64,000 nucleotides of DNA from Skeletonema tropicum. Its lineage: Eukaryota; Bacillariophyta; Thalassiosirophyceae; Thalassiosirales; Thalassiosiraceae. Position 1 is the first letter of the stretch. The number at the start of each line of letters is the position of its first letter. The position numbers were made by a program, and so were the translations under genes. The stretch spans positions 1,860,001 to 1,924,000 of the forward strand of contig CM074128.1 in assembly GCA_037178625.1 (NCBI GenBank). Reading direction: 5' to 3'. Of the stretch, positions 10,160-21,428 are shown in pieces. Under the pieces are notes generated by a model, which made no database searches, had not been told where the DNA came from, and saw nothing but the letters and a program-made list of their open reading frames with translations.

Positions 10160-11122
10160 ATGATGAAGCCCTTATTAGTACGACAGGCTGCTGTTGCATT
10201 GCTTGTGGTTGTTGTTGGATTGGCCACATTAAGAAAGGACTATGGTACTATCAATCCCACCACCACACCTTCAGCTTCAGTACAAAGTATCACTACCACC
10301 AGTGTGCACCAGCAGATCAAAAACCACATTAACCAAATTCAGTTTCTAGAGCCGATAGGTTGCAACAATATTCCGATTGACACCGCACCCCACTACACAA
10401 TTGAAGAATTCCCTGTGTACAATAAAACAGCTGTAGTGGATTTTTCCCCATGGATCGGAGGAAAAGATCAGAAACAAGTCTTTGATGAAAGCAACGGCGG
10501 GTTGTTTCACCAAATACTAGACATTGACCCAGATGAGATATTTATTGATGTGGGAGCAAACATTGGACAGATGACAATGGTCGGTCTCGTGAGTGGAGTG
10601 ACGACATTTGCATTTGATCCACTCGAGTATGATATGATGAAGATTTGTTCTGGGGTCAACGAGACAGTGAAACGTGGGTACACTCAAACTACGGAGAATT
10701 TGTACCTTTTCAGATCTCTAGTTGGGAATGAAAGTCAGACCAACGTTTCCATTACTCGACCTGATGATGCCTTTGGAAAATTTGAACAGGCTAGTCTTTT
10801 TGCGAATACAATCGGAGTGGCTCGGAAACCCAAATCATATGTCAAAGAATATGTACCCATGATCACGCTGGACGAAGTTATTCCACCACATCTACCAATT
10901 GGACTAGTAAAAATTGATGTACAGGGGTTTGAGTGGCCAGTTGTTCAAGGAATGAAAGGGCTGCTAGAAAGAAAGGTGGGGTATCCAAGGATTGTGCATT
11001 ATGAGGAACATCCCAGGATTACTTTGGGTGCTGGGTTCTCTTTGGGTACAGTGCAAAGTTTTCTGGAGGGATATAATTATACTTGCACGAAGTTGGTAAT
11101 TGATATCAGCTGTAAGAAATAG
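10160..11122 (+). CDS. FkbM-family methyltransferase, membrane anchored
   Basis: A single-exon protein of 320 residues from ATG 10160; an in-frame TTG just before it is not needed. Residues 6-24 form a hydrophobic signal-anchor, so a type II membrane protein with the enzyme in the Golgi or ER lumen is likely. The SAM-binding motif I is DEIFIDVGANIGQ at about 123-136. The FkbM C-terminal signature KIDVQGFEWPVVQGM follows at about 250, then the HYEEHPR segment. Potential N-glycosylation sites are present. FkbM enzymes methylate hydroxyls of sugars or polyketides; in a Golgi setting, O-methylation of glycans is a reasonable guess. It converges with the M6 protease gene. Confidence 0.8.
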   Translation: MMKPLLVRQAAVALLVVVVGLATLRKDYGTINPTTTPSASVQSITTTSVHQQIKNHINQIQFLEPIGCNNIPIDTAPHYTIEEFPVYNKTAVVDFSPWIGGKDQKQVFDESNGGLFHQILDIDPDEIFIDVGANIGQMTMVGLVSGVTTFAFDPLEYDMMKICSGVNETVKRGYTQTTENLYLFRSLVGNESQTNVSITRPDDAFGKFEQASLFANTIGVARKPKSYVKEYVPMITLDEVIPPHLPIGLVKIDVQGFEWPVVQGMKGLLERKVGYPRIVHYEEHPRITLGAGFSLGTVQSFLEGYNYTCTKLVIDISCKK

Positions 11123-11395
11123 ATAACTTTCCTCTCCGCCGTACTCATTTAGATGTGTTCTGCTTTCTTAGTGATGGGGCTTACACTTAACAGATGATTT
11201 CCTTCAGTAGTACACAAGGCAAATTATTAAAATTGGCTGACTACTACTCCTACCATACTAACTCGACTTCTTGAAAGATTTTTTCATTGAGAACAGATCA
11301 GTGTATGTACAGGAGGTCAACAATCAAAAGCATTTTCAATATTATACTTCTGATTAAGGATATTGTTATAAGTAGCTAGGAGGTTCCTATATGAG

Positions 11396-14300
11396 TTAAA
11401 AGGTGACTTGCAGCATAGGAGTGTTTGACTCGGAAATACCTTGAAATTTCGCCAGCCAAGTGTGATTTGAGTTCTCTGAGGTGATTCGTAAGCTGAAAGC
11501 TCCATTGATACTCAAATTCAGTGCTTCAGTCACATCTACTTCTACCCATTCATTTGGGCGGATAGTCCCAATTGTTGCGATGGCGTCTACGGCCAGAGGA
11601 GCGTTAACCCACTGCACGTGTTCTTCATCCCATGCATTGTGTGATGCTATGTGCACCAGCCCACCCGTTGGAGATGCATTGACTGCATACAATCGGAGTA
11701 TTGCAGACGTAGCATCCTTGTAGTCATGAGTTTCTAGTGAAGAGAGGTCGAATTTCAACAGAACGTCTTCATGTGGACCGACACGAAGAGTTTCATCGTC
11801 TCCTGCGAAGGAGACACTTTGATTGGATTGAATTGAGGCGACAGCTACTGGGCTCATATTCATAATTAACGCATCAGTAACTCCTGCTGATGCAACATTT
11901 GAGCCTCGAAGCATAGACTTGGAATGCAGCATAGGTGGGGCGTTATAGTGTTGGAGGCTCCCAGCACGTTGGCTTGACTTGCTGTGCATAGCATACGATT
12001 TGACTGGTGTCATGGGTTCTTGTTTGGTAGACACGGACGTAACTTGTTGATGCGCTGACACACGCTGAGCTGCTTTTGGAACTAAACCGGCATCCAACTT
12101 GATGTTATGCCCACCTGGTTGGACAGGGAAACAAGCAGTTGTTCCGTCAGATGTTTTGAAATCACTATCAAGCCTTCCATTTCTCCTTTCGTCATGATTG
12201 GATAAATTATAGTCGTCGCCGATATTGATGCGCAGGTAGTAGCTACCTGCCGAGAGATCAGTAAACTTGTAAAATCCATCGTTTTGGGTGCGTTGCGCCT
12301 TCACCCAATTCTTCGTTTGGCAGTCATACATGTCGATCAGTATATCATTCACCCCTTCCTCTTTACGGCCCTTTCTATTATTTGCGTTTCGGTCGAACCA
12401 AACTTTACCTTTTACATACGGGAGAGGCAGTACCTCAACTTTAGACTCTTCCGAATTCATCACCATGAGTGTTTTTGATATGCAGGACTCTTTTTCATCG
12501 TCATCGAAGTGCAACTTGCAACAATCGTGGATAGTATGAAATTCAAAGAAGCCGCTCCCAACCATGTAATCCGGCTGCTTACAATCACGGAGACAGTAGC
12601 TATGGCCAATTCCTGGGTAGTATGGACAGTCTTCCCCGTTGCTTGAGGTTGTGGTTGAAGAATCGATATTTCCACTTCCGGTAATAATGACAGCCTCATT
12701 CGTCGGTTGAGGAGTCGGTGACGCTGTCTTTATTGTGGTTCCAGAGGAAGCATCTTCGATTGGGTCGTTGTCCAGTGTCACTGAAGTGAACCAATTAGTC
12801 ATTTCTCCAATATCGACATTCGATGTCATCTCTAGGGTTGCACAGTCAACACGGCGGTAGACATCATAACCCGCACAATTATTCAAGTATACATCTGTGC
12901 CGCATTCACCGTCTGCTTCACATTGTGACCCGACAGGAACATCTGGCGTAGAACACTTAGAGAGTGACACTAATTCACGGTACGGGGGACACTCGGACTC
13001 GTCAATTGGAGTCAGGCAGCGATCAGCGCACAACGCGGACTCCGACGTAGGTGACGATGTTGGCCTCGAAGTAGTAGGTAGCGAAGTTGGAGGCATCGTC
13101 TGGATAGAGGTGGGCTTGGAGGATGAAGGTTTCGATGTGGGTGCGCTAGTGGTCGGAGCATTTGAGGTAGGCTTTGAAGATGAAGGTGCACTAGTAGTCG
13201 GAGCATCTGAGGTAGGCTTGGGAGTACTCAGCGTAGCCGCCTGAGAGAACACAGCATTTATATCTACGATTCCCTCATCTACAGGCTCGCCTGTCTCGTC
13301 ATTTGTCTTCACGCCGTCGACAGAGAAAGTCATTTTCTCTCCACTTGTACTCAGGTTGAAAATCTTGATTCCTGTCGGCTCGATAAAACCCCCCTGATAA
13401 GTGTCAGAGTTTGGAAAGACATTTGGCCCGGGCGTCAAAACAGTTCGATTTGACGAGGCAGACCACAAGTCTCCATCATCACCCTGATTTTTCCCTACTT
13501 CCAGATCATAGTTTCCATCTGCTGCTAGAAGAGCCACTTGATAATGGTATGAATTCTCAGGAAAGAACCCGGTGCGAGTCTCTTCCATTTCAGGAAAGCC
13601 AGGATTATGCTGCATTTTGGCCTTCTCGTCCACGTGCCAGATTGCAAGTCCGCCAACACCGGGCAATTTCTCATCGTAGCTATGAGGTTGCCTGTTCTCA
13701 ATTAATAAGTACTCACCCTCTGGATATCCAACTGAAAGTTTGTACACGACATTACTCTTCCAACTAGCCTCAATGTCATATGTGCCATCATTAGTAATAT
13801 TGACAACAGTTAGCCCACCAAACTAGTGCCTTGCTCCATGCAGATAGAAATGGAGGGTACATTCCGCTACCATCGAATCCCCAACTCTGTGACATGAAAT
13901 CAAACGCTCCAATGCCAGCACCAACGAAGTTCGGATCATACAAGTCAGGCAATCCGAGATAATGACCAAGCTCATGACAAATTACCCCCATCCTCACAAT
14001 ATCCGAGCCACACTTCCCTCTCAATGCTGAACTGACATAATACCGATTCACATTGATAGGATCATTCCCATGATGTTCTTCCGAACTCCAGTTCAATCCA
14101 GATCCTTTATGAGACCATATTCGATAATTGTTTTGAGCACCATCGCAATCGTCACCTGCAAATTCCGCACCATAGCCAGAGGTTAGAACGCCCAGTCCAT
14201 CAAGATTGCCATCGTTGTCGAGGTCAAATTCACTGTAGGAGAATGATGAATCCGATTCGAGGTGGTTGAGTGCATAGATGATACCCTCTTTGAGCATGGT

Positions 14301-14822
14301 GAATCCGTGATTGCCAGCGGCATAGTACTCTTCTGTGTTGGGCAGTGTGATCCACTCACTGACAGTAGTTTCAATTTTGAACTGCCCATAGCTATTTTCT
14401 AAATAGACTTGACGCACTGATCCAGTGGGTGCAACGTCGGCTCTTTTGCCAGAAGTGGTGGGTGCTGCAGAGTTGTATAGTTTTGAAATGTCGGATTGGG
14501 AGGGCAGAGTTCGAGAGGTTTGATCGGAGAAACGTAAGAGCAGTACGAGGTTGCGAAAGGTGCTGGCCGAGCCGTCCGCGAGATATCGCCGCTGATGATT
14601 ATCATTTTGATGTGACGGTGATGCTTGGTAAAATAGGTGACGATTGTGAGGTGATGGTTGGTGGGGCTGTTGGTTGGATTGCATAAAAAGTGGATTGGCT
14701 GGGACGGGAACCACTGCTGCATCAAGCGGTTCTTCTTGCTCAGATAGCTGACTCTCCACAAACTCGGCAGAGCCGCGTAACGCAGCAACAAAGGTGCCAG
14801 CGAGGCGTAGAGCTCGCTTCAT
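11396..14822 (-). CDS. Secreted M6 (immune inhibitor A-like) metalloprotease with SdrD-B-like and DNRLRE-type domains; one frameshift
   Basis: Two open frames form one gene. The first (14822 to about 13820) carries the M6 catalytic domain: zinc motif HELGHYLGLPD at about 290, then FDFMSQSWGF. The second (to 11396) continues the same domain: EYLLIENRQ, then GGLAIWHVDE. Family alignment is continuous across the join, so a +1 frame break lies at 13814-13823; one surplus base explains it. A 55-nt GT-AG intron could also restore frame but would remove conserved residues. Downstream come a Ser/Thr/Pro linker encoded by 45-bp-type repeats (13030-13230), a Cys-rich segment, an SdrD-B-like beta domain (GKVWFDRNANNRKGRKEEG), and a C-terminal DNRLRE-type beta domain. 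The N-terminus is weakly signal-like. The architecture suggests an extracellular or wall-attached protease. Confidence 0.75.
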
Positions 14823-15456
14823 CTGTTAACTTCTTTGTGCTTTACTAACCTACAACAACCAACAACTATGTAAGTACTTCCATACTTACTAAGTACTTCC
14901 ATACTTACTTAAGTAGAACACCATTGTCCAAGCAAGGTCCAACATCCAAGGTTGGGTCATCGCATCGTATCGTGCGAATGAAGGCTGTTTGGTGAGTGCC
15001 GGTCTGGTTGAACTGGTAAAATTACCTGAGCCCCCTTCAAATACTTCACCCTTCAATACAAACCTATTTCGCCTATTGGAAAAAATATATATCATGTGGA
15101 CATTTCAACATCTATCTGTGTCATTTTTGATACGGCTTTCGAAAATACTCCCCCAGTAATTTTGGCCACCTTTGCCCAAAAATCTCGACTCGACTGCTGT
15201 ATTTGAAAAAAGCTTCGAAGGGGTTTGATGTGAAAAAAGAGAATTACACCATGGCGAACTCGTCTGGTACGAAGATATGTTAAGCGATGATACATTGAAA
15301 ACCTATCTTTCATTATCTAGACCAGTTGAGGAGCAGTAGGAGGTATTTACTAATTATCTGGCACTTAAAAGCGGTGGTTGATTGGCATCCTTTTCAATTG
15401 CATTTTTCACACCAGTTAAGATACAAGATATCGTACAAACAAGAAGCGAATTTATT
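14823..15456. other. Intergenic, divergent promoters
   Basis: 634 bp between the outward-facing M6 and mitochondrial-type genes. Near 14868-14912 there is a short tandem direct repeat (AAGTACTTCCATACTTACT, twice). The in-frame ATG at 15382 upstream of the chosen start of the next gene is within this stretch. No other gene is supported. Confidence 0.45.
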
Positions 15457-16821
15457 ATGTCGGCTTTTAGGATCTACTCACTACGTCTCTCTCGATGCCG
15501 GGCTGCTCGCAAACTTGTCAACAAAGCACGTGGATTTTGCACCCGACATTCCAATTATTCACAGCAAACTCGCAACAATAATAATTATATACGCCTTCTC
15601 TCAACAGGACAAACTTCCTCTAACAAAACCACTGCTGAAGAAGTAGCAGCAAAGACAGCAGGAGATGATGCGCTCACTGCAGATGGCAAAACCACCTCCG
15701 AGATCAGTGGCACTACGGCCAAACTCATTAAACCCCGCCCATTATTTCCATGGAGAAGTTCTCCATATCCATTGCCACGTCTAGTGAGGCCTACACGAAA
15801 CAACACATCACCTCCTGATAAAGATTCGGATGAAAATAGCCAACACATGAGTGATGAAGAATATTATGACAGTGACTACTTTACAAAAGGTGGTCCTTTG
15901 GGTCAAGGATGGATTAGTCCTATGGAGCCATGGTTCAGGGGTGTTCTGTTTGCTAACTCAATGAGTCTATTAAACGTGAGTTGGCTATCAATCATATTAC
16001 CTTGGACAAGGAATGAATGGATAGAAGACATGGAGTGGTGTTTCTGTGAAGCCTTTCTGAGAGGAGTCAATGGAATGATTTATGATACCTACATACTGGA
16101 TGAAAGCGATGATGAGCATGATCGGAATGAAAATATTCAAAGTGACGAGAGCTTCGATCTTGTACTTGATTTTGATCATACCATACGCAAGCACAAAGGC
16201 ACCACAGAAGACGACAAACGAAGAACTTTAGAAGATCAGAACGAGGAGCACTGCATGCTTCAACAAAATTTGCGTCACTTGTATCAAAGTGCAAGAGATC
16301 ATTCTCTACCATCCGATGTCAATATTGTATTAAAGACAGAGCCTGTAGGTGCAAAAATCGAGAGCATGTTCCCTGTGTTTGGCTTGTCTCGGTCACTCGT
16401 GCAAGATCACCCCAACTTGCGTCACTCATATAGAAACTTGGCAAAACGTATAGAGCGAAAAAATAAAGAAAAGCAGCTGGAAGGGAAGGAGAAGGCCAAC
16501 TTTTTTGATATAGCAACGATTGTAGCACAAGGAATGGATGATTTAATGGAAACGTCAGCAAAATTATCAGATGATGGAAATGGATTGATCACCATTATTG
16601 CCCAAGTATCAATTCAGTGCAGAGAGGTGTTTTGCGTGAAAGATGTAGCAACTGGAGATGTTCTACAAGGGTATCCTGGCGAAAATCCAAGGGATGTGAC
16701 CCATCTTGTTCGGTTTGAGATTGTGGTTAAAGATACGACTGAGCCTGAGCTTTTGGTTGGTCGTTGGCAGATAACAGATTGGGATGATCTACTTGATGGT
16801 AACGTCTGGTTTACCTACTAA
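15457..16821 (+). CDS. Mitochondrion-type protein of unknown function, possible Tim44-like C-terminus
   Basis: I chose ATG 15457 because the peptide from there (MSAFRIYSLRLSRCRAARKL) is Arg/Ser-rich with no acids, a typical mitochondrial presequence; an ATG at 15382 would add 25 residues. The protein is 454 residues. The middle is acidic and has a region with few Cys and many Trp/Met (about 150-200). The last 70 residues (CREVFCVKDVATGDVLQG, then FEIVVKD, then VGRWQITDWDDLLDGN) resemble the end of the Tim44/mL45 NTF2-like fold, in which a strand order like this is seen. That match is from memory and weak. Protein import or mitoribosome assembly would be the consequent role. Confidence 0.5.
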   Translation: MSAFRIYSLRLSRCRAARKLVNKARGFCTRHSNYSQQTRNNNNYIRLLSTGQTSSNKTTAEEVAAKTAGDDALTADGKTTSEISGTTAKLIKPRPLFPWRSSPYPLPRLVRPTRNNTSPPDKDSDENSQHMSDEEYYDSDYFTKGGPLGQGWISPMEPWFRGVLFANSMSLLNVSWLSIILPWTRNEWIEDMEWCFCEAFLRGVNGMIYDTYILDESDDEHDRNENIQSDESFDLVLDFDHTIRKHKGTTEDDKRRTLEDQNEEHCMLQQNLRHLYQSARDHSLPSDVNIVLKTEPVGAKIESMFPVFGLSRSLVQDHPNLRHSYRNLAKRIERKNKEKQLEGKEKANFFDIATIVAQGMDDLMETSAKLSDDGNGLITIIAQVSIQCREVFCVKDVATGDVLQGYPGENPRDVTHLVRFEIVVKDTTEPELLVGRWQITDWDDLLDGNVWFTY

Positions 16822-17238
16822 CAGAGAGTTGTTTATTGACTCAGTCAGTTATGAAAAATTGAAGTAAGAATGAAAATGAATCACACTCAAAATTTTTGTT
16901 ACATATTCTTTGAGTTGATTGAGACCTTCCTAACGGTAAAGCCGTTAGAATGTCATCAACGTAGGAATAGATACGATTTTATTTGACATAGGTAGGAACT
17001 AAGTATAGGATACATCTCCACTTGCTTTATTGGGAGTACAGTGCTGCTTCTCGTCAACTTTCATGCAAGATAATGAATTCATACACTAACGCAATCGATA
17101 GTGTAATTCTATTGCTATTGCGAATTCTTACGAGACAGCCAGTTTCTCTTTGTTTGGTGGCATAAATCAACATTAGTTCATCGACGACTTTAATTAACAA
17201 GCCGAACAACGCAAATAACAAATTTTCTTCCACATACG
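16822..17238. other. Intergenic, no gene seen
   Basis: 417 bp between two genes on the plus strand. It holds a small inverted repeat around 16931-16950 (CTAACGGTAAAGCCGTTAG), a possible 3'-end hairpin of the upstream gene. It should include the promoter of the Lys/Glu-rich protein gene. Confidence 0.4.
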
Positions 17239-18456
17239 ATGAGGCTCGGATTTGTTATTCTTCTCGCTGCGACTGCATCAGCTGGAGCGAGCTTGGCTGA
17301 ACAGGCACAAATGACTCTTCGTGGTGCCAAAACTGAGAAAGATGAAACGACTGAGGTTGAGCCCGCTGTAAAAAAGGGAGTTGGAAACCAACCAGTCAAG
17401 ACTAGCAATGAAATGAGGGACGAAGGCACCCGCAAGAGAAAGCCAAGGAAGAATGATGGTGAAGCAATCGTGGACGAAAAACTCGAAAAAATAGCAGAAG
17501 AAACAGCAGCTACTATTGATGAAATTGGTAGCAAACACAAGCCCAAGCCTGATAAAAAGGACGGACATGTCGACAAGGCAACGTACAGGGCACAAAAGAA
17601 GGCTGAACGTGAAGCGGAATTGGCTGAGAGAGAGAGCAAACGTGAGGCGGTGAAGGCTCTACGACAGGAAAAGAAAGCTGAAAGGGAGGCAAAGAAGGCG
17701 GAATTGAAAGCTGAAAAGGCTGAGCGAGAAGCGGAAAAGGCAGAGGAGGAGGACGGAAAGGATAAAGAAAAGAAGACAAAGAGGGCAGGATTGAAGAAGA
17801 GAGCATCTGCTGGCAACTCGACAAGCATCGATGAAGCTGAAGATAAGAGTTTTTCTGAGGAGGAGGATGGAAAGGATAAAGTGAAGAAGAAAAAGAGGGC
17901 AGGATTGAAGAAGAGAGCATCTGCTGGCAACTCGACAAGCATCGATGAAGCTGAAGATGAGAGTTCTAACTTATCAATTCAATCTGATGAAGATGGGTGG
18001 ATGCCTACGCCATCTCCGATTCAAGCTATGACTCCATTTCCTACTGAACCACTAGTGGCATTAATTTGCCCTGATGAGTTTGATCCAGAGAGAGCTGAAC
18101 CATACAAGGCAGGCGATCACGTTACAGTAGAGTCAAGCATTTTCGAGTGTCAAGCTGGAGATTTTGAGCAATTCTGCAGCATCTCTGAGCTCACTAAAGA
18201 CATCCAGAAGACAAATAAAGATGCAAAGAAATTATGGAAGGAGGCGTGGAAGTATGTGAGCCCATGTACTGTAGCTGAAGTCGAAATCACGAACATTGAT
18301 GGCGCTCTTGAAAGTGTCGCCGATGAAGAGATCGATGAAATAGTAGAGGTAAAGGGCGCAGATGAGGCTGAGACAGATGAAACATCGGTTATTGAAGCCC
18401 TTGAAAGTGTCGCTGGTGAAGCAGTTGACCAATTGGTAGAAGTAGATGACACATGA
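17239..18456 (+). CDS. Secreted Lys/Glu-rich protein with internal tandem duplication
   Basis: A 405-residue protein with a good signal peptide (MRLGFVILLAATASAGASL). Residues 40-185 are highly charged and helical (runs of EAEKAEREA, coiled coil or unstructured). Residues 163-250 contain a nearly perfect duplication of about 39 residues (KKRAGLKKRASAGNSTSIDEAED), visible as a DNA repeat at 17746-17850 and 17861-17965. A Cys-containing module follows at about 275-350 (CPDEFDPERAEPYKAGDHV ... YVSPC), a pattern common in diatom secreted proteins. The C-terminus has repeats of SVIEALESVA. A further copy of that repeat lies past the stop in another frame, so the original protein probably ran on into the DOMON region. 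Confidence 0.7.
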   Translation: MRLGFVILLAATASAGASLAEQAQMTLRGAKTEKDETTEVEPAVKKGVGNQPVKTSNEMRDEGTRKRKPRKNDGEAIVDEKLEKIAEETAATIDEIGSKHKPKPDKKDGHVDKATYRAQKKAEREAELAERESKREAVKALRQEKKAEREAKKAELKAEKAEREAEKAEEEDGKDKEKKTKRAGLKKRASAGNSTSIDEAEDKSFSEEEDGKDKVKKKKRAGLKKRASAGNSTSIDEAEDESSNLSIQSDEDGWMPTPSPIQAMTPFPTEPLVALICPDEFDPERAEPYKAGDHVTVESSIFECQAGDFEQFCSISELTKDIQKTNKDAKKLWKEAWKYVSPCTVAEVEITNIDGALESVADEEIDEIVEVKGADEAETDETSVIEALESVAGEAVDQLVEVDDT

Positions 18457-20172
18457 GGAGGATGAATGCAGATGATACATCAGTTATTGAAGCTCTTGAA
18501 AGTGTCGCCGATGCAGCTGAAACTGAGATAGACTGGTGAAGTAGCGAATGATGGTGGCAGTAGATATTGATTCGCTCCTGCAACCACGCTCAGCTGGACT
18601 TGAACGACATGACTTGGATATGGGATTTGAGTTTGCAGAAGAGTCTTGTGTCAGTGATATCTGCAACCACCAGATTTCAGATATCTGTTTGCTTAAGTAT
18701 CAGGTTAATGTGCCACAAGCGAATGAGCCTAACACCATCACAATGGAGCTGATCTGCGAAGGCGTAACCTGGTTGGGCATTGGATTCTCTAAGGACGGCC
18801 TGATGGCTGGCAGTGAGGCGGTGATTGGTGTCCTAAGTGAAGGCGTAAAGAAGTATAATCTTGACGGTAGGATGGATGGGCGGGGTTAAACCAATGGACG
18901 ACTCGCAACAAACGTTGATAGATGCGAGCATCAAAGTGTACAGCGGTCCTATCACCGTATTGAAGTTCACCAAGATTATGAAGGAGCAAGGTGAAATCGA
19001 TATAAGTTCTGGAGACAATACCTTCTTGTACGCACAGGGCCAGAGCTACTTTCTTGGACAGCATGCTCATGATTCTAGAGGATCTTTTCAACTTAATCTG
19101 CCTTCTGTTGAAGTGCCTGTAATGAATATGGAAAAAAGTATCAGTGACGTCGCAGAAATCATTCCTGGGCAATGCACTACTGAATGGTGCGTAGAAGAGC
19201 TTGGAACAGAGTGTAGGCTCAAGTATCGTGTCAACTATCCTGTTGATGAACCGAGCTCTATCACAATGGATTTAACTTGTGATGGAGAATCTTGGATAGG
19301 AATCGGATTCTCTTTAGATGGTACAATGAATGGGAGTGAAGCTGTGATTGCTGGGGAAGGACAAGAACCGAGAAAGTACTATCTTGGTGGCAAGTGGTTT
19401 GGGGAAGGCGGAGTAGTTGAGATGCCAGAATCTCAACAAACTTTGACTAGTACTAAAATGAGAGTGAAATGGGTCGAGGGATCGAATGGACCGATTCCTG
19501 TGACGAAAATGAGATTCACAAAGCTTTTGAGTGAACCAAATGAAATTGAGATCAGGCCAGGTGAAAACCTATTCTTGTACGCCCAGGGGAGCACGCTATC
19601 TTTCCCATCGTATCACGTTGCTCGTGATTCATTCGCCCTAACCCTTCCTTCGGACGGGTCCGATTCTTTTGGAGTGGATACTTCTGTGGCCGGAGAGGCA
19701 CCGACGAACCACAGAAATGCATATCACTGATTTATCTCCCGAGTGTACGCTTAAACATGCAATCAACGTGCCTACATACACAACAAGGGATGAATGCGTA
19801 GACTGCTCAATTACGATGGAACTCACATGTGATTCTGTGGCGTGGGTAGCTGTTGGCTTTTCGATCGATGGCTTCATGCCTCGAAGTGAAGCCGTGATTG
19901 GTATCCCTGGGAGAGAGCCTGAGAAATATTTTCTGAAGAAAAGAAACTCGAGCAAGATTTTCAGACTTCCAGGCGAGGCTCAAACTTTGACCGATGCAAG
20001 TGTGTCTGTTGAAGACGGGGAGACTGTCATGAGATTCACTAAGCTGTTGAATGAGCCGAATGAAATTCCTATCACACAAGACTTATTTTTCTTGTTTGCT
20101 CACGGACAGGATGAAAATTTTGGATACCATGGCCCAAACAGCAGAGGTAGCTTTCAGCTAAACTTGCTGTAA
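18457..20172 (+). pseudogene. Three DOMON-like domains, frame-broken
   Basis: Three homologous segments lie in three different frames: about 18600-19120 (itself split near 18880), 19170-19660, and 19720-20172. Each has a Cys pair, a TITMEL or SITMDL strand, then SWIGIGFS-DG-M-GSEAVIG, KYYL, and a final MRFTKLL ... FLYAHG ... SFQLNLP, the pattern of DOMON beta-sandwich domains that bind haem or sugars. Frame changes near 18456-18548, 18875-18890 and 19690-19735 occur within conserved sequence, so introns do not explain them all. The region looks like the decayed C-terminal part of the gene at 17239. Poor local assembly is the alternative. The last domain ends cleanly at a stop at 20172, 97 bp from the convergent SDR gene. 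Confidence 0.65.
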
Positions 20173-20268
20173 AACTTCGTTCGGTAGTGTTTGATTTGAT
20201 TTATGTTTCTTCGATAGTGCCAGTAATACATAGTTATGATAAATAAGGCTTGTAGACGCTCTTGTGTC

Positions 20269-21373
20269 CTAGTGAAAGATTCCCAATATAAACCCACCTA
20301 TTGACTTCAGTACTGCAATAGACACACTCACAAACACAGCCATGAACGCCGCCAGTATGGCTGCACCATTTCTTGCTCCTTTTTTATGTTCCTCCAGCAA
20401 AGACGATGGGAATTCCCTACTGTCTTCATGGACTTTAGCTAGCAAAGGAGCATAACTATCCTCACCTAATCCCTCATCTACATTCATTGCTGTCAAAGTC
20501 GACTTCGCTGCATTAGGAAATTCAAGGCAATCACAGCAAAGTTCTGCGATTTGAGAATGTGTTACTGCAGTAACTTTCAAATCTTGCCCATTATCAGCCA
20601 ATGCTCGGACTTTGTTGCTTAGAATGTCATCCCTTCCCATAACTCCCGGCCGAATGATTGTATAGTCAACGCCGGACGTTCTCAACAATTGCTCTCCCTC
20701 ATAATTCCAAGCCTTTGCCATATTACCAAGCATATTGATGAGGAACTGTAAAGAAATCATTGGGTGATTCACCCTTTCCAGTGACACGAACTATGCGTTT
20801 ACAAGTTGTTGACTCTTTTACGACGTCGATCAAATTTTGTACAGCGACATAATTGACACTTCGACTGTGAACAGGATCTGATTCCGGAAGGAGACGAAAG
20901 AGTGATTGAATTGGTGGTGGCTTAACTGGACTGTTTTATTGGTCATTTGGGATTGGAAGTGTATTGTGAGCAGAACAATATCGTTGAGGAACCAAGAATC
21001 ATGTAATGAATAATAGTATAGCCCACCAATCAAGAATAAAATCAACTCACCCGTGGGCTGCAATGATAGCGTCACATTTGTCGACAAGCTGCTTGCACGA
21101 AGCAAGATCTGTAGCATCTCCTGCAACCATCGTAACTCCGGGAAGGTTCGAAAGATACAAGGCAACTTGAGAAGACTTCGCATCTTTGTCTATGGAAGGT
21201 GTCACAGAATTGTCGATAGGATGGCGGAGCAAAGCGTTCACTTTAATATTCTTCTTTGAGAGGCGTTCGACGACTTGTCGGCCAAGAAGTCCCGTGGTTC
21301 CGGTGACGGCGACTCTCATTGCGGAGCAATCAACAGGTGCTACTGAGAGGAGTAGGAGGGCAAAGAAACGCAT
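20269..21373 (-). CDS. NAD(P)-binding SDR-like (atypical) protein, one intron, one frameshift
   Basis: Starts at ATG 21373. Exon 1 (21051-21373) has a signal peptide and then MRVAVTGTTGLLGRQVVERL, the glycine-rich nucleotide-binding motif of atypical SDRs. A 120-nt GT-AG intron (20931-21050, donor GTGAGT) restores the frame into exon 2. Near 20738-20750 the frame shifts by one base: VTGKGESPNDFFTV is followed, in another frame, by LINMLGNMAKAWNYEGEQLLR, TIIRPGV and so on, a typical NAD(P)H-binding (PF13460) order. Exon total is 985 nt, one more than a multiple of three, so a single surplus base explains it. A C-terminal hydrophobic segment (NGAAILAAFMAVFVSVSIAVL) suggests a membrane anchor. 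An upstream TIR element lies 55 bp before the start codon. Confidence 0.7.
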
Positions 21374-21428
21374 GGGTACAACATACAAGAAGACAAGACT
21401 AGTAGCGGTGTGTTTAGATAGAGGTTTA

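Noticed and set aside
13740..13823. A 55-nt intron joining the two M6 frames
   Set aside because: It would restore the frame and has a TACTAAT-like branch site, but it would remove residues that fit the M6 family pattern after SAWSKAL; a one-base error is simpler. Not fully excluded.
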